Source of the DNA: G965220205 sp965220205
Lineage (GTDB): Bacteria; Chloroflexota; Dehalococcoidia; Lucifugimonadales; Australimonadaceae
Length of the DNA stretch: 64,000 nt
NCBI GenBank assembly: GCA_965220205.1
Contig: OZ244812.1
Coordinates: 2,604,001 to 2,668,000, forward strand
Direction: 5' to 3'
Below are positions 51,418 to 58,579 of the stretch, piece by piece. A program made the position numbers and the translations under genes. The notes below the pieces were generated by a model, which saw only the letters and a list, made by a program, of their open reading frames with translations, was not told the origin of the DNA and did not search any database. Positions within the stretch are counted from its first letter, which is position 1; every line of letters starts with the position of its first letter.

Positions 51418-52593
51418 ATGCTAACCGCTGAAGAAAACGACCTGCTGACCCGCGTCGGCCCCGGCACGCCCGCGGGCGAGTTGCTGCGGTGCTATTGGCA
51501 CCCCATCGCCATCGCCCAGGAGCTCGACGACGAGCATCCCACGAAGTTCGTTCGCATCATGGGCGAGGACCTCGTCCTGTTCCGCGACAAGTCCGGGCGG
51601 ACCGGCCTGATCGGCGACCACTGCGCGCACCGCAGCGCGTCGCTCGTCTACGGGCGCGTCGAAGAGCGCGGCATCGCGTGCGCGTACCACGGATGGCTGT
51701 ACGACTGCGAAGGCAACATCCTAGAGACGCCGCCGGAGCGGAACGACGCGATCATGCGCAGCGTGAAGGCCAAGACGTATCCGGTGCAGATATACCTCGG
51801 CCTGATCTGGACGTACATGGGGCCGCTGCCCGCGCCGGTCATGACCCGCTACGACACGCTTTTCCGGGACGACGTCCACCGAACGATCACCGTCCATCCG
51901 GTCCTCGACTGCAACTGGTTCCAGGCGATGGAGAACTCCGTCGACCCGGCGCACCTGCAGGTGCTTCACCAAGAGTTCGCCGGACGCGGCGGGCGCAAGC
52001 CTGAAAGCACGACCCGCGGCTTCACCGACGATGTCGAGAGCTTCGAGTTCTACATGACCGGCTACGGCATCATGAAGAAGCGGAAGTACAAGAACGGGCT
52101 CACCGACGAACACCCGCTCATCTTCCCGAACATCCTTCGCCAGGGCCCGAGCACGCAGTTCCGCGTGCCTATCGACGACACGCACACGATTCACATCCAC
52201 GTGTTCTGTTCGACAGCCGATGCCGATGACGACATGGCCGACGCGTTCGACCCTCCGGTGACCTACCAGCCGCCCTACAAGGACCCGCCGGACAATCTCC
52301 ACCCGTACACACGGTTCACCCTGCATCACGTGATTCCGCAGGATCACATGGCGTGGGAGACGCAGGGCCCCATTGCCAACCGCAGCATCGAGAACCTCAG
52401 CTTCTCCGACCGTCGCGTCGCCCTCCTTCGGAAGGTCACGCGCGAGGAGATCGCCAAAGTCCAACGCGGCGAGGATCCCATGGGCGTCCAACGCGACCCT
52501 GTCCACGCCGTCATCGGCACCAACCTCGAAGACGGCATGGCGCAGCAGTATCGGGCCCGGGGGCCTCAGAACGCTGCGGAGCAGGTGCGGTAG
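51418..52593 (+). CDS. Rieske aromatic oxygenase alpha subunit, copy 8
   Basis: A 391-residue tandem duplicate of copy 7, with the ATG at 51418 after GGGGGGGC. All cluster (C69, H71, C88, H91) and iron (D176, H179, H184) ligands are retained. Nucleotide identity with copy 7 is very high in the 5' half and lower in the 3' half, pointing to a recent duplication or gene conversion with selection on the pocket. It is followed by a truncated amidohydrolase start. Confidence 0.93.
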   Translation: MLTAEENDLLTRVGPGTPAGELLRCYWHPIAIAQELDDEHPTKFVRIMGEDLVLFRDKSGRTGLIGDHCAHRSASLVYGRVEERGIACAYHGWLYDCEGNILETPPERNDAIMRSVKAKTYPVQIYLGLIWTYMGPLPAPVMTRYDTLFRDDVHRTITVHPVLDCNWFQAMENSVDPAHLQVLHQEFAGRGGRKPESTTRGFTDDVESFEFYMTGYGIMKKRKYKNGLTDEHPLIFPNILRQGPSTQFRVPIDDTHTIHIHVFCSTADADDDMADAFDPPVTYQPPYKDPPDNLHPYTRFTLHHVIPQDHMAWETQGPIANRSIENLSFSDRRVALLRKVTREEIAKVQRGEDPMGVQRDPVHAVIGTNLEDGMAQQYRARGPQNAAEQVR

Positions 52594-52599
52594 CTAAGC

Positions 52600-52800
52600 A
52601 TGGCCTCTTCAATGATCATCGACATCGAGAACCACGTCGCCGTCGGCCGGGCCCGAATGGGGCCGCTAGATTTGACGCACGGCTCGAAAACCACTACCGT
52701 TGGCGCTTGCCTGCACGAGGTGGGGGCATCAATGGCGTCTCGTTCCTCGGAACCGGGGAGCGCGGGATACGTTTACTCGACGTCCGAGGGACTAGCGTAG
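52600..52800 (+). pseudogene. Truncated amidohydrolase 5' end
   Basis: The frame MASSMIIDIENHVAVGRARMG looks like the first strand of an Amidohydro_2 protein (MIID-ENHV), but the following 50 residues have no family character and the frame stops at 52800. I read it as the 5' remnant of an amidohydrolase gene that once followed Rieske copy 8. The functional start would be the ATG at 52600 or 52612. Confidence 0.5.
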
Positions 52801-52840
52801 GAGCGGCCTTTGGCCGAGCACCGACAAAAAGGGGGAGATC

Positions 52841-54043
52841 GTGGCTGAGTTGCAGAATAATCAGGAAGCCGGGGCAGGGACGGCGGTACAACAGGCCGAG
52901 CCCGCAATGCGGCTCGAAGGTCTTTCGAAGACCTACCCGGGCGCCACTGTCCCCGCGGTGAGCGAGCTCTCGCTCAACGTGGACATCGGCGAGGTCGTCA
53001 CGTTGCTGGGGCCCAGCGGCTGTGGCAAGAGCACCACCCTGCGCATGGTCGCGGGGCTCGAGGTACCCGACGAAGGGGACATCTACTTCGGCGACAGGCC
53101 CATCGTTGTCACCAACCAGCGGTTCCGCCTCCCGCCGGACAAGCGCAACTTGGGTATGGTGTTCCAGTCATATGCCATCTGGCCGCACATGACCGTCGAA
53201 GAGAACATCGCGTTCCCGCTGAAGTCGCGTCACTTCAAGCGGTCGGAGATCAGCGACCGGGTTGCCCGCGTGCTCGACCTCGTGGGCATGCCGGGCCTCC
53301 AAAAGCGTCCGGGTCCGCTGCTCAGCGGCGGACAGCAGCAGCGCGTCGCGCTGGCGCGGGCGCTGGTCACCGAGCCCAAGGTTCTGTTGCTTGACGAGCC
53401 ATTCAGCAACCTCGACGCCAAGCTCCGCGAGCAGATGCGCATCGAAGTCAAGCTGTTGCAGAGGCGGCTGAACATTGCCATCCTGTTCGTCACCCACGAC
53501 CAGATTGAGGCCCTCAGCCTATCGAACACGATTGCCATCATGAACCTGGGCGTCGTGCAGCAGTTTGGGCACCCCCGCATTCTCTACGAGGAGCCGGCCA
53601 ACGAGTTCGTCCGCGACTTCGTCGGCAAGACCGTTCTATTCAAGGGCACGGTCCGGAGCAGCAACCCCTCGGGCCAAGTGGCCATCGCCATTGAGGGAGC
53701 TCCCGACTGCGTCGTGTTCGGGCGTGGCTACGAGCCCGCGGGCTTTGCCGAAGGGCAGTCGGTCTACATGGGCGTCCGCCCTGAGGACTTGGATATCGTC
53801 GCCGCGACCTCCGACACGGTCCCCTCCGGACACCTGAGCGCGCAGGTGGAGACGGCGCTGTTCATTGGCGAGCGCGTCGAGTACGTCGTCGGCATCCCCG
53901 AGCAGGGTTCGATCACCGTCTACGGTGAGCGGCACAACCCCATCGAGGAGGCGGGGAAGGTCTGGCTGAGGCTCAGGCCCGAGGGCCACAGCGCGTGGTC
54001 CACGGACTGGCACAGGTCCGATTTCGATGAGGATGCGGTCTAG
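52841..54043 (+). CDS. ABC transporter ATP-binding protein (FbpC/PotA-type, TOBE domain)
   Basis: A 400-residue protein from a GTG with GGGGGAG upstream. Walker A GPSGCGKSTT (about residue 57), Q-loop MVFQSYAIWPH, signature LSGGQQQR (about 161), Walker B VLLLDEPFSNLDAK (about 182), and H-loop FVTHDQ (about 217) are all intact. A TOBE domain follows (KTVLFKGTV, MGVRPEDLDIV). No permease is adjacent; the fused permease at 34489 has no ATPase, and FbpB-type permeases use exactly this ATPase class, so the two probably work together. Confidence 0.92.
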   Translation: MAELQNNQEAGAGTAVQQAEPAMRLEGLSKTYPGATVPAVSELSLNVDIGEVVTLLGPSGCGKSTTLRMVAGLEVPDEGDIYFGDRPIVVTNQRFRLPPDKRNLGMVFQSYAIWPHMTVEENIAFPLKSRHFKRSEISDRVARVLDLVGMPGLQKRPGPLLSGGQQQRVALARALVTEPKVLLLDEPFSNLDAKLREQMRIEVKLLQRRLNIAILFVTHDQIEALSLSNTIAIMNLGVVQQFGHPRILYEEPANEFVRDFVGKTVLFKGTVRSSNPSGQVAIAIEGAPDCVVFGRGYEPAGFAEGQSVYMGVRPEDLDIVAATSDTVPSGHLSAQVETALFIGERVEYVVGIPEQGSITVYGERHNPIEEAGKVWLRLRPEGHSAWSTDWHRSDFDEDAV

Positions 54044-54090
54044 CCCGCGCCGCGCAGGATTGGCGTCGCTCCCGCACCTGGGCGAATGAA

Positions 54091-54120
54091 GAGACGGGCG
54101 GCCCCACGGCCGCCCGTCTC
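54091..54120. terminator. Strong bidirectional hairpin terminator
   Basis: A perfect 13-bp stem, GAGACGGGCGGCC-CCAC-GGCCGCCCGTCTC, lies between the convergent ABC ATPase and msrA genes. T-richness after the stem is slight on both strands, but the stem is very stable. Confidence 0.8.
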
Positions 54121-54136
54121 TTGCTGTCGGCGCTCG

Positions 54137-54694
54137 TCAGGCCTTGAGCGCCGCGAGATGCTCTTTGCGCAGCTTGGCCACCTTCGGTGCGATGATCACC
54201 TGGCAGTAGGGCTGGCCGAGGTTCCGGCGGTAGTACTCCTGGTGGTGCTCCTCCGCTGAGTAGAACACGTCGAACGGCGCGACCTCCGTCACGATAGGCG
54301 CCGGCCAGACGGCAGACGCCGTCAGCTCCGCGATCGCCTCCTCGGCGACCGCCTTCTGCGTAGCGGAGTGGTAGTAGACGGCAGACCGGTACTGCGTGCC
54401 GGAGTCGGGTCCCTGCCGGTTCAGCGTCGTCGGATCGTGCATCGTGAAGAAGAGGCCCAGTAGTTCTCGGTACGAGACCACTGCCGGGTCGAACGTAATC
54501 TGCGCCACCTCAGCGTGGCCCGTCCGTCCGCTGCACACCATCTGGTACGTCGGGTTTGCGGTGTGGCCTCCGGAGTACCCCGAGACGACGCTTTCGACGC
54601 CGCGCACCTGCTCGAATACCGCCTCGAGGCACCAGAAGCAGCCTCCCGCCAGGGTTGCCGTCTCCCGCCCGTCGTCCTGTTCGTGCTCGTTCAT
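54137..54694 (-). CDS. msrA: Peptide-methionine (S)-S-oxide reductase
   Basis: A 185-residue MsrA. The catalytic motif GGCFWC is at residues 17-22, with the nucleophile C19, followed by YSGGHTANPTYQMVCSGRTGHAE and the C-terminal EEHHQEYY. It repairs oxidised methionine in proteins, using thioredoxin. No resolving Cys near the C-terminus is obvious apart from the Cys in GQPYCQVII. It is a stand-alone housekeeping-type gene converging on the ABC ATPase. Confidence 0.96.
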   Translation of the reverse strand: MNEHEQDDGRETATLAGGCFWCLEAVFEQVRGVESVVSGYSGGHTANPTYQMVCSGRTGHAEVAQITFDPAVVSYRELLGLFFTMHDPTTLNRQGPDSGTQYRSAVYYHSATQKAVAEEAIAELTASAVWPAPIVTEVAPFDVFYSAEEHHQEYYRRNLGQPYCQVIIAPKVAKLRKEHLAALKA

Positions 54695-54766
54695 CGGGTC
54701 CTCCTTATCGCTGGGCCGGCGTCATCGTCCCACGGGACCGCTCGGCCCTCGCCATGAATCGTTCAG

Positions 54767-55480
54767 CTACGCTCGTGCCCCCGCGAGATCGAGCGAGCGG
54801 AGAAGCCACTCCCGCAGCAGCGCCGTGAGCTCCGGGGCGCACTCGCGCAGGCCGTGCGTCGTGCCGGCGTAGGTCACGAGCTGCTTAGGCTCGAACGCCC
54901 AGTCGTAGATGGTCTGTGCGTTGGACAACGGAAGCACGGCGTCCGACTCGCCATGCACGATCAGCAGCGGCCTCGACGCCAGGAGGACGACCTCCTCGGC
55001 GCCGAGCGTCTGGCTGGATAGCGCCGCGACCGCTCGCACGTGACTCGTGTAACGCGACGCTGCGATGACGACTCCCCCGCCGAACGAGTGGCCCACGAGT
55101 GCCACGCGTGGGTAGCCGACGGCGGCCAGTCGCCATACCCCCGCCAACACGTCGAGCACGCACTCGTCGAGCTCCGCCGGTTGGCGGTAGTCCACCCGCA
55201 GCGACGCGATGCCCAGCGCCGTCAGTTCTTCCGCGAGCGTGGCGTAGAGCCCGTTCGCGGGTCCAGCGAACCCTCCTCGCGATCCCGGCGCCCAGAGCAC
55301 GGCTGTGTCTCCGCCGGCATCGCCCCGGTGCATCAGACAGCGGACGGGTCCGCGCGTCGTGTCCAGGGTCACGGGCGTCGGCTCGCCGCGAGGGGCTGGC
55401 TCCTCCCGCGCGCCAAGCAACTCAATCGACATCCGCTGCCACAGCGGCCGCGCGTCGTAGGACTCTTCGGCCCCGAACAT
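54767..55480 (-). CDS. Alpha/beta hydrolase
   Basis: A 237-residue protein with the nucleophile elbow GHSFGG, an acid in IVHGESDAVLP and a His in TTHGLRE, a complete alpha/beta-hydrolase triad resembling dienelactone hydrolase or acyl-peptidase-like esterases. No signal peptide. It lies 22 nt downstream of an amidohydrolase gene on the same strand, so they form an operon. Ester or lactone hydrolysis is the general role and the substrate is unknown. Confidence 0.85.
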   Translation of the reverse strand: MFGAEESYDARPLWQRMSIELLGAREEPAPRGEPTPVTLDTTRGPVRCLMHRGDAGGDTAVLWAPGSRGGFAGPANGLYATLAEELTALGIASLRVDYRQPAELDECVLDVLAGVWRLAAVGYPRVALVGHSFGGGVVIAASRYTSHVRAVAALSSQTLGAEEVVLLASRPLLIVHGESDAVLPLSNAQTIYDWAFEPKQLVTYAGTTHGLRECAPELTALLREWLLRSLDLAGARA

Positions 55481-55502
55481 GCGTTGCCGTTCGCGTCAAC
55501 TG

Positions 55503-56591
55503 CTACTTGAGAGCGTAGAAGCGCTCCGCGTTGCCGTGCAGCACCGCCTCCTTGTCCGCGGACGACAGGTCGGGGTTCTCGCGCAATTCCGCGATCTCCT
55601 CCTTGCACGTCTCGTTGTTGACCTCGTGCGGGAAGTCCGATGAGAAGATGTACGGCTTATTGCTCGTCACTCGCACAGCGAACGGCAGCGTCAATTCGTC
55701 GCCCTCGACGCCCACGTAGATGCGCCCCTCGTCGATGTGCCGGTTGATGTAGTCCCCCACCGTCTCGCCCTGGCGCAGCTGGAGGAAACGCCCGCGTGGG
55801 TCGTATTGCACGTGCGACGCCCAAGCGCTGGTGAACCGCTCCATGCAGGTCAGCAACCAGCCGCACCCCGCTTCCATGAAACCGATCTTCACGTTGGGGT
55901 ACTTGTCGAACACGCCGTTGAAGATGATCCCGGCGAAGTTGACCATCTGCCCGTAGGGGTGTCCCAGCGCGTTCACCGGCGCGTACGGGCTCATATCGTC
56001 CATCAGCATGTTGTCGTGGGCGCCGCCGTGGATGCCGATAGCGCAGCCCAGACGGTCAGCCTCCTCGTAGATAGGCCAATAGCGCTCGTTGCCCAAGTGC
56101 GATTGCAGACCGTCGGCGCCCGTCGACGGCAGCATCGCCCCCGCCATGCCGAGCTCTATGACGATGCGGCGCAACTCAACCACGGCCTCGGCCGGCTCTT
56201 GCAGCGGAATCAACCCCATCCCGATGAAGCGCGGGTTCTTCGACAGATACGTTTCGTACAGCCAATCGTTGTAGGCGTGCGCCAACTCGATAGCCCAGTC
56301 GCGACTGACAATCTTACCGAACGTCAGGCCTCGCGTCGTGTATAGCACTGCGCTGTCCATGCCCAGGTCCTGCATGAACTCCACCCAGCCGTCGGGACCG
56401 ACGCGGGCAAATGCCCCCGGCGGCGTGAAGTGCCGGTTGGAACTGTGCAAGTGGTCGCCAGGCGGGAAGGGGTCGCGCACGGCTGCGGACGGAAGCCGGT
56501 AGGGCTCCGGCAAGTGCGCGACGATGCCCGCGAGGTCCTCCATCACGTGGCCGTCGCCATCGATGATCCGTTCCAAGGATTCTGTGGTCAC
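55503..56591 (-). CDS. Amidohydrolase family 2 metal-dependent hydrolase
   Basis: A 362-residue protein from a GTG at 56591 with GAAGGAGGC upstream. Metal-site motifs are IIDGDGHVMED at the N-terminus, IGIHGGAHDN in the middle and FSSDFPHEVN near the C-terminus with the catalytic Asp. It belongs to the same broad group as the protein at 1343 (DGH type). Likely decarboxylation or C-N hydrolysis of a ring-derived acid. It is in an operon with the alpha/beta hydrolase. Confidence 0.87.
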   Translation of the reverse strand: MTTESLERIIDGDGHVMEDLAGIVAHLPEPYRLPSAAVRDPFPPGDHLHSSNRHFTPPGAFARVGPDGWVEFMQDLGMDSAVLYTTRGLTFGKIVSRDWAIELAHAYNDWLYETYLSKNPRFIGMGLIPLQEPAEAVVELRRIVIELGMAGAMLPSTGADGLQSHLGNERYWPIYEEADRLGCAIGIHGGAHDNMLMDDMSPYAPVNALGHPYGQMVNFAGIIFNGVFDKYPNVKIGFMEAGCGWLLTCMERFTSAWASHVQYDPRGRFLQLRQGETVGDYINRHIDEGRIYVGVEGDELTLPFAVRVTSNKPYIFSSDFPHEVNNETCKEEIAELRENPDLSSADKEAVLHGNAERFYALK

Positions 56592-56713
56592 GGGGCGCCT
56601 CCTTCAGGCGGTTTGTCACAGCATACCGGCCCACCGTCTCGCGTCAACCTCCAACGCCTGCGGTAGACTGCTCGCCAGCACGACCCCAACACGATCGAGT
56701 GGGAGCGCGACCC

Positions 56714-57190
56714 ATGCCCGACCTGCCCATTCCGTTCCAGGACCAGATGCCCGGCAACCACTGTTGGGGCTGCGGCCCCGACGTGCCCCAGGGGCTCGGA
56801 ATCAAGAGCTACTGGTCTGGCGGAGTCGCAGTTTGCGAGTGGCGGCCGAGGCCCGAGTTCGCCGCCGGACCCCGCCACCTCCTCTTCGGCGGCACGATCA
56901 GCAGCCTCTTTGACTGTCATGGAATCTGGACCGCGATCGCCTCCGCGTACCGCGGCGAGGGCAGGGCCATCGGGACTGCGCCCCTCATCTGGTTCGTCAC
57001 CGGCTCGCTCAGCGTCTCCTACCGCAAGCCGACGCCCATCGACCGGCCGCTGACCCTCAGAGCAGAGGCGACCGAAACAGGCGCGCGCAAGACCGTCGTC
57101 TCGGCCACCCTCGAGTCGGACGGCGAGGAGCGCGCCACAGCCGAGATTGTGGCGGTGCGTGTGCCTATTGAGTGGTTCGACCCCTCGTAA
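56714..57190 (+). CDS. Hotdog-fold thioesterase-like protein (PaaI type)
   Basis: A 158-residue protein from the ATG at 56714, after GGGAG. NHCWGCGP near the N-terminus and the helix LLFGGTISSLFDCHGIWTAI, where an acidic residue follows the Gly-Gly turn, are features of acyl-CoA thioesterase hotdog proteins. It could release CoA from aryl-CoA intermediates or act as an editing enzyme. It is divergent from the amidohydrolase and 47 nt upstream of a small membrane protein. Confidence 0.78.
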   Translation: MPDLPIPFQDQMPGNHCWGCGPDVPQGLGIKSYWSGGVAVCEWRPRPEFAAGPRHLLFGGTISSLFDCHGIWTAIASAYRGEGRAIGTAPLIWFVTGSLSVSYRKPTPIDRPLTLRAEATETGARKTVVSATLESDGEERATAEIVAVRVPIEWFDPS

Positions 57191-57237
57191 CAGGCCTGGC
57201 GCGCCCGCGCGGCGGCTGCGTGTGGTACCGTGAGGGC

Positions 57238-57630
57238 GTGACGCTCATCCACAGCGACCGGCACAACGCCTCTCTATGGGACTACGCACTCCCGTTCGTG
57301 GCCATGTTCGCCATCATCCAAGGCCTTGGCGTCGGCAACCCGCTGTACATCATCATCGGCGTGGCCGCCGGGATATACGTCCTGTACACCCGCCATAAGC
57401 GCTACGACCTGTTCCCCCACGCCCTCGTTATTCACTACATGGGCCCCCGGATGATCGTCGTGCCGCTGATCGAGGTGCTCGGCGTAATCGAGTCGAGGCA
57501 ACCCTACGCAGGGGTTGCCCTGATGGTGCAGCGTCAGGGCTCCAGGAACATCGTCATCAAACCCGCCGACCGCGCCGCCTTCCTCTCCCGCATGAGGGAG
57601 GCGCTAGAAGCGCAGCCTCGCTCGCCGTAG
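57238..57630 (+). CDS. Small membrane protein with PH-like domain
   Basis: A 130-residue protein from a GTG at 57238. Two membrane segments at about residues 14-50 (LPFVAMFAIIQGLGVG, LYIIIGVAAGIYVLYT) are followed by a short beta-rich cytoplasmic domain (ALVIHYMGPRMIVVPLIEVL, NIVIKPADRAAFLSRM) that resembles bacterial PH/YdbS-like domains. Function unknown. It ends just before an IS3-type remnant. Confidence 0.6.
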   Translation: MTLIHSDRHNASLWDYALPFVAMFAIIQGLGVGNPLYIIIGVAAGIYVLYTRHKRYDLFPHALVIHYMGPRMIVVPLIEVLGVIESRQPYAGVALMVQRQGSRNIVIKPADRAAFLSRMREALEAQPRSP

Positions 57631-57639
57631 GCGCGGGGG

Positions 57640-57716
57640 TTGGGCGCTCGTCCCTGGCCCATCCAATCGCTCGGCGGGAGAAGGCGTCGAGAACGACGCC
57701 GACGTAGAGCCTGCAG
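57640..57716 (-). pseudogene. IS3-type integrase-core fragment
   Basis: The minus strand reads CRLYVGVVLDAFSRRAIGWA, the conserved strand around the first catalytic Asp of IS3/IS481 transposase rve domains (YLxVVLDxFSRRxVGW). Only about 25 codons survive. It abuts the left copy of the repeat flanking HigBA. Confidence 0.7.
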
Positions 57717-57759
57717 TCGCTCAGTGCGTCACCCCCGCCGGCGGGACGCGGGGCGGGCA
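57717..57759 (-). repeat. Left copy of the fic 3'-end repeat
   Basis: GTCGCTCAG-T-GCGTCACCCCCGC matches 58537-58579 over about 43 nt with a few differences. In the right copy the TCA is the stop codon of the fic gene. The two direct copies flank the higBA module. The adjacent 57760-57845 has no gene I can support. Confidence 0.7.
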
Positions 57760-57845
57760 ATCAGACCGGCGCCCGAGGCACGGCCAATCGTCAACGTTGA
57801 CCTGCGCTGTTCTGCTTTAGCCTCTGTCCCGGCCGTCGGCTGGAG

Positions 57846-58142
57846 TCAGTTGGAAGCCGGAACGAGAGGCTCGATGGCGCTGGTGTCCGTCGAGGCCCGG
57901 GCGACGTCTAGATCGTACATGCGCTGGAGATTCAGCCAGAACTCCGGAGTCATGCCCAGGGCCTGTCCGATTCTCAGTGCTGTGTCCGCCGTAATGGACC
58001 TGCGGCCGTGGACGATGTCGTTGATGCGTATCGGAGGCACGTGGATTGCCTTTGCCAATCGGTACTGGCTGATGCCGAGTTCTTCCAGCATTTCAGCCAA
58101 ATGCTCTCCTGGGTGGATTGGGGCTAGTGTAGTAGCAGTCAT
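57846..58142 (-). CDS. higA: HigA-type HTH antitoxin
   Basis: A 98-residue protein. HPGEHLAEMLEELGISQYRL and HVPPIRINDIVHGRRSITADTA form the XRE-type helix-turn-helix of the HigA/VapI family, and LGMTPEFWLNLQ is the family C-terminal helix. It follows the toxin by 39 nt (toxin first, as usual for higBA). AGGAAT precedes the ATG. It should neutralise HigB and repress the operon. Confidence 0.94.
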   Translation of the reverse strand: MTATTLAPIHPGEHLAEMLEELGISQYRLAKAIHVPPIRINDIVHGRRSITADTALRIGQALGMTPEFWLNLQRMYDLDVARASTDTSAIEPLVPASN

Positions 58143-58181
58143 GGATATTCCTGTTCAGCATCTCAATCTCAGGTAGTTGTT

Positions 58182-58460
58182 TCAGTGGTAGTCAGTAATC
58201 TCTATCTCCATTGCGCCCTGGCCTGTCCATACAAAGCACACTCGCCACTGCTCGTTGATGCGGATGCTGTGCTGACCAACTCGGTCGCCCCGCAGAGGTT
58301 CGAGCCGATGGGACGGGGGCGTCTGAAGGTCAGCTAGTTTTGTGGCCGCAATCACTCTCTGCAATCTCATCAATGCTCGTCGCTGGATGTCAGGCGGCAA
58401 ACGAGGCGCAGGTTCGCCGTAGAAGAGCCTCTCTGCATCCTTATCACGGAATCGATTCAC
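58182..58460 (-). CDS. higB: HigB-type RelE-superfamily toxin
   Basis: A 92-residue protein if started at the GTG at 58460 (VNRFRDKDAERLFYG). A longer frame begins at 58508, but it would overlap a strong promoter, and 92 residues is the normal HigB length. RRALMRLQRVIAA, LEPLRGDRVGQHSIRINEQW and RVCFVW are typical of this ribosome-dependent mRNA interferase. It is first in the operon with higA. The module sits between copies of the fic gene end. Confidence 0.93.
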   Translation of the reverse strand: MNRFRDKDAERLFYGEPAPRLPPDIQRRALMRLQRVIAATKLADLQTPPSHRLEPLRGDRVGQHSIRINEQWRVCFVWTGQGAMEIEITDYH

Positions 58461-58469
58461 CTGGGTTGC

Positions 58470-58498
58470 ATAATAACGGCACGCATTAATATCGTCAA
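58470..58498 (-). promoter_or_regulatory. Strong sigma-70-type promoter of higBA
   Basis: On the minus strand TTGACG (58493-58498), a 17-nt spacer and TATTAT (58470-58475) form a near-consensus promoter. Transcription should start close to 58463, so the transcript would have almost no leader before the GTG at 58460. Confidence 0.75.
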
Positions 58499-58536
58499 GC
58501 GATAACACCCGGCAAGCCGTGCCCGTTCGTCAACGC

Positions 58537-58579
58537 GTCGCTCAGCGCGTCACCCCCGCTGGCGGGGCACGCGGCGGGC
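58537..58579 (-). repeat. Right copy of the fic 3'-end repeat
   Basis: This contains the last nine codons and stop of the fic gene plus 13 nt downstream and pairs with 57717-57759 as a direct repeat. Confidence 0.7.
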
